The position numbers were made by a program, and so were the translations under genes. A DNA stretch of 64,000 nt from positions 62,001-126,000 of the forward strand of contig SIJG01000198.1 in assembly GCA_023374025.1 (NCBI GenBank), written 5' to 3'. Numbering within the stretch: position 1 is the stretch's first letter; every line of letters starts with the position of its first letter. Of this stretch, positions 48,685 through 57,595 are shown in pieces. The notes below the pieces were generated by a model. The model saw nothing but the letters and a program-made list of their open reading frames with translations, was not told the DNA's origin and ran no database searches. Source of the stretch: Heterodera schachtii. Lineage: Eukaryota > Nematoda > Chromadorea > Rhabditida > Heteroderidae.

Positions 48685-48895
48685 CAATGCCTACGGGAAT
48701 ATTTTTGAAATTGGTAATTTTGTAACACAAGTTGCACCAAAAATTGTTCAAATTCTCCCGGACATAAATCCTGCTTTAATAGGACCCGATCATGCATTTT
48801 CAAAAAAAATAAATCAGAACCAAATTAGGGCCCTGGAAAATCCTTACAGAATATTGTTCGGTCCGGTCTACTATAAATGAGAAATAAAACTTTTT
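48685..48895 (+). repeat. About 210-bp diverged repeat (copy 2 of 2)
   Basis: CAATGCCTACGGGAATAT, GCACCAAAAATTGTTCAAAT, AGGGCCCTGGAAAATCC and TATTGTTCGGTCCGGTC parallel 7690-7910. A 66-codon frame runs through this copy (48680-48880), but the other copy does not preserve it, so coding is unlikely. A GGACTCGGACCAGGACCC low-complexity word follows at 48929. Confidence 0.5.
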
Positions 48896-50255
48896 TTTAT
48901 AGAAGTGCAACATTCGACGGTAAAATCGGACTCGGACCAGGACCCGGCTTAGAATTTGGTTTAATTTAAAAATACAAAGATTAATATGTATTTAATTTTA
49001 CACAATTTTTTTATTCAGAAATTGGTTTTCCGATTTTCCAAGTATGTTTTATGATTATTAAAGCTTATTAAAGATTGTCGGATTCCCAGAACATTTTTAA
49101 ACTATTAAGGTTAATTAAATTAAAAATTTTTTCTTCATATATTTTTGTTTTGCAAGCATTTGTTATTGCTTAGTTTCCTGTTTTTCATATAAATATTATT
49201 TTTTTATTAGCCGATTAATTATAAAAAAGAAATTTTTAGGGCCATAAAAATTAAATAAAATTGAAAGAATTACAGAATTAATAATTACAATTTAGGTATC
49301 TGAACTAAAAATTAAAAACCCCGAATAATAATTTATAATTTTATTATATTTTGTTGAATTTTTTATCTTATTCCATAAATATGTAGAAATAATGTTTACT
49401 CTTTATGACTTTTTATTTCACTACCATTTTAATTTAAAACCTTAAATTTATTTTATTAAAATAAATGTATTAATTAATTTAATTTCTATTATAGCTTTAA
49501 GATATTAGATTTTGTTTGCTTATTTTTATATTTGTAATATGGCTATTTATTTATTTTAATCTCATGCCTTCTCCACTGCTTTTACTTTCAATCTGATTTT
49601 GGCATGCTAAAAGCTGAAATCATTTTTATAAATAATTTAAAAAAATTTAGTTAGTAATTCCATTTTATTTTTTAAGCTTCTCGTGTATTAGAACTTTGTT
49701 TTTTGTAGTCGAGCGACACTTTGTGTTATTTAGTTAAATTTATTTTAATTATAAAACAGGTTCATTTAATTTTGTTATTCCGACTTTTTAATTTTCCTTA
49801 TGTAATCCTTTTGGAAAAATTTTTTTGCTCATTTTATCTGAGATATTTGTTTAATAATTAATTAGCTTTTCTATAGATTATTTTTATATGTTGCTAATTT
49901 AGTTTATCTCTATAATTTTTATAGAAAAAAATATAATTTCTTTTATTTGCATTTATTTTTAACTTTTTCATTAAATTTTTCACTTGCACTATTTTAAGTT
50001 TATTAGCATTAATTCTTTAAATTTTTAACCAAAAATTGGCATTTTTGTGTAAATTCCCTTAAACAAAGGATAATCCAAAAAGTTTCATGTTCATAATTAT
50101 ATGAATCACGGGAAAATAAAAAACAAAATTTGTTAATTGTTAAAAATTTATAATTTTCATATTTTTTTCGTTTTTTCTCTTTAAGTGTTGTTTTTTCAGG
50201 CGTCCTTTTACATAAATCTCGTTTTTGAAATAATATCTAAAAGCCTCATTTATCG
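48896..50255. other. AT-rich intergenic DNA, no gene seen
   Basis: Degenerate repeats with anchors ATCTCATGCCTTCTCC near 49560 and GCTTCTCGTGTATTAG near 49677. No gene or element border. Confidence 0.5.
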
Positions 50256-50264
50256 CAAAATCTG

Positions 50265-50740
50265 TGCTTGGTCGTTTCGCAAAATCTACATTTTCAGAAT
50301 TTCGAAAAAAATAGTATATTTCCAAAACAATTTTTCTAATTCATTCCTATAAATTACAGCCAAATGAAAATGAGAATAAATTATTTTTTGGGTTTGTCTT
50401 TGTATTTTTTTAATAAAATTTAACAGGGGAAAAGTCAGGAGGAGAGTTGCTAATTTGTAAGTCGTTTGTGAAACCGCCACTTAGCTATTTTTTGACAAAA
50501 TATGGCATAAATTTTGCTTAAAAGTAATAATTACATCCTTGGTATTGTTCGATAGCGCAGATTTTTTGCAGGTTAATCGAGAAATATTTAGGCTATCGTA
50601 CGCTATTAAGAATGTAAAATTTTATTACTATTAAGCAAAATTATGTCATTATTTTATTGAAATTTAACAGAACTTTTTGTAATATTGAAAGTTAATAGAA
50701 AACTCTTAGTACTATTAGAAATGCAATTTTCAGGTTTTTG
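50265..50740. mobile_element. Two overlapping relics of the GGTGCTA foldback family
   Basis: GTGCTTGGTCGTTTCGCAAA at 50267 is a left terminus like that at 34768. A second left arm, GTCGTTTGTGAAACCGCCAC, starts at 50461 and is followed by GACAAAATATGGCATAAAT. Its right half contains TTGCAGGTTAATCGAGAAAT, TTTAGGCTATCGTACG and AATGTAAAATTTTATTACT, as in 34999-35100. Neither has a recognisable right terminus, suggesting one copy inserted in or recombined with another. Confidence 0.55.
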
Positions 50741-51082
50741 CTTATTTTTACAAGAGCTCCCAGTGGCCTGAAACACATGAAAAACATGTATTTTTACCTA
50801 TTTTAGCGTTTTACTAAAATTTATTAACAAAAATGCAACAAAAAAACAAAAACAAAATTCACCCCTAAAAATCAACTCCAAAAATTTCTAAGAAAAATAT
50901 CCCTAAGAATCGACTGGATAAAATTTGGCATTTTACACCTCCCAAATTTGAGCCATTTTAATGCCTATTTTGTACCACTGCTGGTAAAATCGTTTATAAA
51001 AGAATAAATCTGTCAAATTAATCGTAATTGATTCATCGATAAACATAATTTATTTCGAATCTATTTTATTAGTTAGGAATCA

Positions 51083-51319
51083 GTAGGGATTCGATCCCAA
51101 AAGTATGTACAAAAAAAAATGGCATTTTGCCTAAAAATAATGACAAAAGTTGGAAAAAAAATGAAAAAAGTGGAAACTGAAGCAAATCAATGCCAAAAAG
51201 TGATTTGAAATGTTTTTGAAAAAAAATTCATAAATAAATTTAAAAAGGAGGAAAATGGTTGAAAAGACCCAAAAAGAAGGCAAATGCTACCTAATGTGGC
51301 CAAATCGCATCCCTAACAA
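51083..51319. mobile_element. Candidate hAT-like element, TAGGGATKCGAT ends
   Basis: Left TAGGGATTCGATCCCAAAA; right, inverted, TAGGGATGCGATTTGGCC. The interior repeats AAAGTGG, AAAAGTTGG and TGCCAAAA words. No target duplication is visible (GGAATCAG against ACAAGTGT), so the borders are only probable. Confidence 0.45.
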
Positions 51320-52811
51320 GTGTCCAATAAGTAATTGTTTTTAAATATTTTTGCATTATTTTTAGTAAAAAATTTTTTTTCTGAAATCCCGGAAATAATT
51401 TTGAATTTTCAAAATTCGCCTTTTGAATGTTTTTGGAGTTTTCGGACCAAAAAATAATTCCTTAAAAACAGGGCATAATTTGCTCGAAAATCAGCTTATC
51501 AATAGCATCTAAAAGACATTTTCATTCATTCATACCAAGGTGAGGTGCTCAGTGAAAAAAGGCTTAAAAATATTTTTTCGTTTGGTTAAAATTTTTAATT
51601 ATGCTTTTTTGTGTCATTTAGTTGATTATTTTGCTATAATATTAATTATTAAACACAATTCTCTATTTTTTGTTGCTTTTTTTCGTGGATCAAAATTTAT
51701 TAATACTTTTTTTTAATTCTCGTGTATTTGGAGTGATATGTCCGTGTATTTGTGTTGACCATTTTTATCTTATAAATTGTAAAAAAAATTTATTTTTTAT
51801 GATGTTGAAATAAAATTTAATTTATAATTATTTTTCGGGCTGTTTTTTTAGTGAGTCCATTTATTTTAATGATATTAAAAAATTTCTATCCCATTTTAGT
51901 AGGTTGTCTTTCTTAATAAAATTCTTTTCTATTATTATTCTATTCTTTGATTATACAAAATTGAATTTGCCTTTTATTTGCTATTTTGGCATTTTTAATT
52001 TTTCATTTTTTAATTTATTTGTCCATTTGAATATTTATTAGAATCCTTTTCAGCTGCTGCTAATGATAAAGTTAATGGTTTTTTTATATTTTTTATTTTT
52101 CTCATTAATTTTTCATTTTTGTTGTTGGTATAATTTAAAAGTTGTTTCCACTTTTATTAAACTATAAATTAATATTATTATTATTTTATTCTTTAGAATA
52201 TTACTTTTTTATTTTAATTTAATTCTTGTGTATTTACAAAGTCACCTCTTGTGTTAATTTATTTGCTATTTTGATAAATATACTTTAATTTATTTGTATT
52301 CTTATAATAATATTTATTATTATTGAATTAAATTATTTCTTTTTTATATTAATAATTCTTTTTTTTATTATATTTATTTCTTTTAGATTTTTTCTCTCTT
52401 TTATTCCTCTTCTTTAGAACCAAAAATTTATTTAAGAAAATTATTGTAAAACCAATTTAATTTAAATAAAAATCTTATTATGTATTGAGTTTTAGATTTT
52501 TTTTTCTTTGAATTTTTAGATCATGCGAAAATTTTCTATATACATTTAATGTTCATTTTTATGTGAATTCTGAAAAATTTTTCATCTTTATGCCATAGAA
52601 CATTTTTCAAATTTTAATTTTGCTTGAAATATTAATATTTTCAACCTTTTTTTTTATATATAATGTTATTTAATTAATTGCATAATATCATATATGAACT
52701 TCTATAAATATTATAAATATTTAATTCGCTTGAAAAAATAACAAAATGAGTTTTAGAATAAATTTCTTTTGTTTATTTATAATTTATTATTTTACTTCAT
52801 TAAATTCGTCA
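51320..52811. other. T-rich intergenic DNA, no gene seen
   Basis: Includes the family-B copy at 51600-51795. Otherwise degenerate AT-rich sequence with no supported gene. Confidence 0.55.
51600..51795 (+). repeat. Dispersed repeat family B, copy 5
   Basis: TTGCTATAATATTAATTATT, a TTTTTTTAATTCTCGTGTA block, TTGACCATTTTTATCTTAT and AAATTGTAAAAAAAATTTAT follow family order and orientation. Confidence 0.6.
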
Positions 52812-53229
52812 ATGAATACTAGAGTTGGTCGGGACCGGGAAATTTGACAAAAAACGGGACCGGGACTTGCCGGGACCAGAAAAGTCGGGACCGGGACCGG
52901 GACCAAGTTTTTTTACCGGGACCGGGATCGGGACCGCGAGAAAAGCCGGGACCGGGACCAACCGGGAATTTTTCAAAGAGAAAATTTTTTTGAAAAAATT
53001 TGAAAGTTTGAGTGCACTTTGTTACGAAAATTGCCTACATTCAAAAATATACGCATAAAATTTTTTAAATTTTCGTTTGGGGGAGGGATTCGAAGAATTT
53101 TTTCATTATTCATTGGAAATTTTTAAAAATTTTTAGTTCGGGGGGGGGCGGGCGTCTTGGAATTTTCTGAGTCCCAAAATTCTGGATTTTTTTAACAAAT
53201 TAACAATCTCTTAAAATTTTTAAATCACT

Positions 53230-53345
53230 GTTTTAGTGGCAATGTTTTTTCAAAAAACTTTTTGGAACATTGGGGGGGGGGGGTCCGGCGGTGCCGATAG
53301 GCACCGCAGGAAAAATTTTGAAAATTTGAGTGCGATTTGTTAACT
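53230..53345 (-). repeat. Tetraloop-hairpin / C-run repeat, inverted copy
   Basis: GCGGTGCCGATAGGCACCGC at 53289 is a perfect 8-bp stem with a 4-nt loop. It is preceded by about 12 G and TTTTTTGGAACATTGG, and followed by AAATTTGAGTGCGATTTG and TTAAC. Same block order as 18290-18400 and 38180-38390 on the other strand. Confidence 0.7.
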
Positions 53346-53465
53346 GAATTTGTCAAAAAATGACCAAATATTTGATTAATTTGTGGGGTTTTAGGCTGTT
53401 AAAAATGAAAAAAGTTTATTAATTAAATTCAATAAAAATAATGGTAAAGAAAATATAAAAAAGTT

Positions 53466-53540
53466 TCTTTTCCATCGAGGAATTGAACCCAAGAGCAGAC
53501 CACCGAAGGTCACAAGGTTTAGCCACTACACCACATAAGA
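53466..53540 (-). other. tRNA-like sequence (pseudo-tRNA or SINE head)
   Basis: On the minus strand, GGTGTAGTGGCTAAACC can form a 3-bp D stem and is box-A-like. GGTTCAATTCC (53479-53489) matches the box-B consensus GGTTCRANYCC, at suitable spacing. The anticodon region forms only a GACC/GGTC stem with a 6-nt loop, and the T stem is imperfect, so a functional tRNA is unlikely. It lies inside the composite element. Confidence 0.45.
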
Positions 53541-53861
53541 TCACGAAGGAACACTTTAAATGAAATAAAGATATTTATTTTTTTTCTTAAAAATTTCTCC
53601 TTCTCACCAATTCTCTTCTCATTTCTCACCCAGACCCCCATTCTTACCAGTGCTTATTTAGTCCCGCCGGGACCGGGACTGGCAAAACCGGGACCGGGAT
53701 TTCTGTTTTTCCAAAAACCAGGATCGGGACCGGGACCGGGACCTGAAAAAACCGGGAATTCCCGTCCCGGTCCCGATCCCGGTCCCGGTCCCGACCAACT
53801 CTAATGAATACGAAAGGAAAAGAAAACTAAAGGTAAAACTCGAAAAATAAGGTAAAGAATA

Positions 53862-53965
53862 GAACCCATAAACTTCAAATTTGCGGATCAATTAGGATTG
53901 GAACTCAAAATTTTTGCGGAATGTTACTCCGCAAGGATTAATCCCGCAATTTATTCGGGTTTGTT
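53862..53965 (-). repeat. SINE-like fragment, copy 1
   Basis: Shares with 56975-57075: TTGGAACTCAAAATTTTTGC, GGAATGTTACTCCGCAA and GGATTAATCCCGCAA. On the minus strand it has TTGCGG...CCGCAA flanking AGTAACATT, and then GAGTTCCAATCC, a weak box-B-like word. No box A is visible in this copy. Confidence 0.45.
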
Positions 53966-53989
53966 TAAACTGTGAATATTCGGTTGGTT

Positions 53990-54245
53990 ACCGTATTTTC
54001 CCTAATTATCCCCCAATCTCCATTAATCCTCCAATCTCAAATTATCACCCAGTCTAGGAGGAGTTGAAAAATAATCCCCCAGACTCCATTAATCCTCCAA
54101 TCTCCAATTATCACCCAGTCTAGGAGGAGTTGAAAAATAATCCCCCAGACTCCATTTAACCCCCAATCTCTAATTATCCCCACATTTTCTGAGGAGGTTT
54201 AAAATAATCCCCCATGGGGGATAATTAGAGAAAATACAGTATGCG
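53990..54245. mobile_element. TACCGTATTTTC-ended TIR element with tandem interior
   Basis: Left ACCGTATTTTCCCTAATTAT; right, inverted, ACTGTATTTTCTCTAATTAT, both followed by CCCCCA. TA occurs at both borders (TTACCG and CAGTAT), compatible with a TA target duplication. The interior repeats a roughly 65-bp unit (AATCCCCCAGACTCCAT, CACCCAGTCTAGGAGGAG). Relics of the same kind lie at 2545-2600 and 3598-3697. No coding content. Confidence 0.65.
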
Positions 54246-54284
54246 TTTTTTGAACATTTTATCTCGTCCCAAAGGCATTTGATC

Positions 54285-54360
54285 GTCGCACGGCGGGCGC
54301 GGGGGGGGGGATTAGCCCCCAATAAAATTTTTGATTAGTCTCCCCCCCCCCATCCCTCTG
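54285..54360. repeat. G-run / C-run island
   Basis: CGGCGGGCGCGGGGGGGGGG, then ATTAGCCCCCAATAAAATTT and GATTAGTCTCCCCCCCCCC form a short inverted arrangement of homopurine and homopyrimidine runs. Confidence 0.5.
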
Positions 54361-56050
54361 AAGCCAAGAGTCTGGCGACGTCCTTGAATTGAGCCCAAAA
54401 AAATTATTGTCATTTTGCCCAAAATGACACAGAATGGATGCGACTTGTGTCTGAGTTCAATGTCGGAATTCACAAAAGCATTTTACAGTGATTGGCCAAT
54501 TTGGTTGGATCGATAAAAAGAAAAAAAGAGAGGAGAAGAGAAGTAAAGATGAAGAGGGAGTGGAGGAAGAGAAAAAGGATGTAAAAGATTTTGTAATTTA
54601 AAGCTGGAAGTTGAATACAAACATAAAAATTCCAGCTTTTTGTCCTTCTAAAAATATTTCACTTTATTAAAATATTTTTAAGTTTCAATGTATTAATTTA
54701 TTTGTACTTTTTACTGCTGTATAAATTAAATTATATTTTGGGGCATTTTCTTACCCACTCAATAAAAATAATTATATTGTTTTTTGTTTTTAATATAATT
54801 TATTTTGTAATCGGCTGGTTTGCGCAACATTTTCGCTTCACCATTTGCCCATTTTTTACCATTATTTTCTAATTTTGGCATATATATTGAATTTCATGAA
54901 TTGTCAAAATATAAATGATTTATTTCAATTTTTATTTTTTCAATAGACTATGAATTTGCTCATTGAAAAGAATGGAATTAAATTTTAATGGTTTAAATAA
55001 TTTCTTTTCTTTTATTTAATTGACATAATTTGTGACAACTTTTATTTTATCTTTTCTTTTTAGTCTTCTTTCTCGTCCAATGATGACATGCATTGTTGTT
55101 TTGATTAGCGTCGGCACATAAATAAATATTATAAAGCCATTCATTTGTTGACCTAATCATTGATATTTTTCAAATATTTTTAGGCAACAATTTTCAATTA
55201 TAAGTGCATTATAAATGTTTTTTATTTTATTTTCCTTAATTTTCCTTGATTCTATTGATATATTATGCTCTTCATTTTTATCATGTGACAATTTTTATTC
55301 GCATTTTAATGTTTTACTAAATCAATTTGAAAAATGTAATTAAAATTTTTAAATTAGTTAAGGAATATTGGCATTTTTTTCTTTATTTATGAGTTTAAAT
55401 TTTTTTAAATATTGTGTAAGTGCTTTGAAATAATAATTTTATTTAATTTAATCTTTTTGAAAAAAATATTTTATTTATTTTAATTTTTATTAATAGTTTT
55501 TTTTATTCGTAACAATTAGTGCTTTTGACTAAGTACGAAAAAGTGCAGAGATCAAATTAAAATCAAAATAATTATTTTAAAAATGAAAAGCAAAATAATT
55601 ATTTTAATTAAATTTAATTATAATAAATTTCGTTACATAATTAAAATATATTTTTATACTAATGATATATGTGGTGAACCGAAGCTTCACTAAAAATATA
55701 CTAATTAATGGATATTATTTAAAAATCAAATACAGCAAATAATTTTTCACATTTTGCGTTAATTTTAATCCCAAAACTGAAAAACGATGATTTCCAACAT
55801 AATCTCGTATACAGTGTTACGAGGAGGGCAAAACTGTTTCTGACAAGGAAAAAGAAAATCCACTAATCGAGATCCGCTTTGTAAAAAATATATTTAATTA
55901 TGTAACGGAATTTAAATAATAAATGTTATAATTAAATAAAATTAACATAATTATTTTACTTTTCATTTTTAAAATAATTTTTTTGGTTTTACAAAAAAGG
56001 AAAGGTACACAAAATAAGCTGTTTTATATTATAAAAAAGATAGTGTTAAC
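54361..56050. other. AT-rich intergenic DNA, no gene seen
   Basis: 54530-54600 is a GAAGAGAAGTAAAGATGAAG purine tract. 55680-55870 is less T-rich, with no continuous frame. Nothing could be called. Confidence 0.5.
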
Positions 56051-56054
56051 AAAA

Positions 56055-56360
56055 CGTGCTGGTGCGTTTCGTAAAAACTGCCAATGGGTTCAAAACAAAA
56101 TTGCTAATATATATAAATTCATAACTTGGCCCAAATTCAACCAAATTAATATTTCATGGTATCATTCAATAACTTTAATTGTTCTCTTTCAGAATATATT
56201 TTTCGTAAATTTGTAACTTAACTATGAGAAAAGTTATTGTCACAAAATTTCGAAAATCCTAAGTCAGAATTTTTTGCAAAGAACTTTTTTGAAACTCAAT
56301 GAAATTTTCTGAAATTTTAAAGGTAATAGAGCATTCTTAGGGCTATCGAATATATAATTA
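56055..56360. mobile_element. Partial foldback of the GGTGCTA family
   Basis: GTGCTGGTGCGTTTCGTAAA at 56058 resembles the terminus at 34768. ATGGTATCATTCAATAAC, TTGTTCTCTTTCAGAATAT, AGGTAATAGAGCATTC and GGGCTATCGAATATAT follow in the core order seen in the complete hairpins. The right terminus is not recognisable. A 77-codon frame at 55983-56216 overlaps it and is not supported. Confidence 0.5.
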
Positions 56361-56920
56361 TTTTGGCTCAATTGCATTTTAAAGACTTTAATGTTTATAC
56401 TTCTATAATTTTTATTTAATTTAATAATTATATTTTTTCATTAATTTTTTTTAATCTTAAATTGTTTCTTATTTATGAGTTGCGTGTTGGATTTTTCAAT
56501 CCATTAATTATTTTAATCTCATGTTAATCTGTGGGGGCTGCTTTTGCTTTTCATGCTCTTTTTCGCTTCTTTGCTTCTTTTAATGTAAATTTAATTTTAA
56601 AAATTTTAAATTATATTTTTATAGTAAAAATAAATTTCACTTTAATACAAATTTAATTCTATATTTCTATACAAAATATTAATTAAAATGATAAAGAATA
56701 TTAATTAAATTCTGTACTAATGAAGAACTTTCGTTCCTTAAAATAAGCGATACATTTTGTGTCTTTTCAATCTTTGATTAAATTTTAATAAAAAATTGTT
56801 AATTGTATATTTTTATTTTTATTCTGGAATTATTTTTTTTTAAGGTTACATTTTTGTGTATTGAGTGTTAAAATTCAATAGTTAATTTTATAAATCTAAA
56901 AATTATAGGCCTCAAAAACC
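56361..56920. other. T-rich dispersed repeats, no gene seen
   Basis: GAGTTGCGTGTTGGATTTTT and CAATCTTTGATTAAATTTTA with TGTGTATTGAGTGTTAAAAT correspond to 27370-27470. No gene. Confidence 0.5.
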
Positions 56921-56974
56921 GTGTGTTTTCCTTCCAGCGATGGTGCACATGTAAGGAAAAAGAGCAAAATTGGT

Positions 56975-57090
56975 GGCTTATAAATTTCAATTTTCGAATC
57001 ATGTTGCGGGATTGGAACTCAAACTTTCTGCGGAATGTGACCCCGCAGGGATTAATCCCTCAAAGTGCCGTGCTCCAGGCTACAGTAAAG
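56975..57090 (-). repeat. SINE-like tRNA-derived sequence, copy 2
   Basis: On the minus strand, TAGCCTGGAGCACGGCAC resembles a tRNA box A. It is followed by AGGGATTAATCCCT (a perfect palindrome), TGCGGGGTCACATTCCGCA (a 5-bp stem) and GAGTTCCAATCCC, a box-B-like word. The order is that of a class II tRNA with a long variable arm, though the loops do not fit a functional tRNA. The core is shared with 53862-53965. Short plus-strand frames through it are not conserved. Confidence 0.42.
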
Positions 57091-57097
57091 AGTACGT

Positions 57098-57195
57098 CGG
57101 TGCCAAACAGGGCTGGGCGAAGCTTGGCTTAGCACTCGAAGCCGAATCCGAAGGCGAAGCCCAATTTTTTTGAAGCACGAAGCTCGAAGTTTTTG
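57098..57195 (+). mobile_element. Unpaired CAGGGCTGG end with GCGAAGC low-complexity interior
   Basis: CAGGGCTGGGCGAAGCTTGG at 57108 is an hAT-like terminus, followed by GAAGCCGAATCCGAAGGCG and GAAGCACGAAGCTCGAAG words. The ten bases before it, CGGTGCCAAA, nearly match those before the same end at 63853. No opposite terminus was found. Confidence 0.45.
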
Positions 57196-57264
57196 AAAAA
57201 ATATTTTTCCCTAACAAAATTTTAGTGGTTGGTAAAAATTATTCGTAACAAAATTTATGATAAT

Positions 57265-57345
57265 AACTAGGCTGTTCGAGGACGAAAATTTCACTAGACT
57301 CGAGACCGAAACCGAAAATCCGGAGACTTTTTTTAAAAAAATTTC
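57265..57345. repeat. CTAGGCTGTTCGAG low-complexity tract
   Basis: TAGGCTGTTCGAGGACG, then GACTCGAGACCGAAACCG; the wording parallels 35390-35660. Probably the end of a TAGGNTG-type element, with the other end missing. Confidence 0.4.
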
Positions 57346-57471
57346 GTCTTCACTATAAATTGATTCAAATTTTTATAAATTTAAATCAAATCGACTGATT
57401 TTGTCCATTAATGTTTTTGAGTGCACTTTGTTAACAGATTTAGGCAAAAAATTAAAAAATTTGCGATTTTG

Positions 57472-57595
57472 TTAGGCTCTGTTTTAAATTTGAAATAATA
57501 TTAGAAGTTTTTTGTCTGATTCTTTTTGCTATACTAATATTAGAAAGAACATTTTTTAATAATCATTTGAATATAATTTGTTATTTAATTAATTA
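57472..57595 (+). repeat. 124-bp near-identical duplicate (copy 2)
   Basis: Gapless match to 40567-40690 with three substitutions. It is preceded here by TTTGAGTGCACTTTGTTAAC (57417-57436), the outer word of the tetraloop-hairpin family, suggesting that the 124 bp may be part of a larger mobile unit. Confidence 0.9.

Larger units (their letters stand above)
52812..53811. mobile_element. hAT-like composite TIR element with 8-bp target duplication
   Basis: The element proper is 52820-53803 (984 bp). It starts TAGAGTTGGTCGGGACCGGG and the right end is its exact inverse. ATGAATAC flanks both sides (52812-52819 and 53804-53811). Subterminal regions are tracts of GGGACCGGGAC words. The middle holds two poly-G runs, the inverted tetraloop-hairpin repeat (53230-53345) and a tRNA-like sequence (53466-53540). 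No transposase frame exists; 77-codon frames at each end arise from the CCGGGA repetition. The TIR and 8-bp duplication fit hAT. Confidence 0.88.

Noticed and set aside
55983..56216. 77-codon plus-strand frame
   Set aside because: Overlaps the partial foldback at 56055-56360, is Lys/Ile/Asn-rich as expected from local composition, and has no domain.
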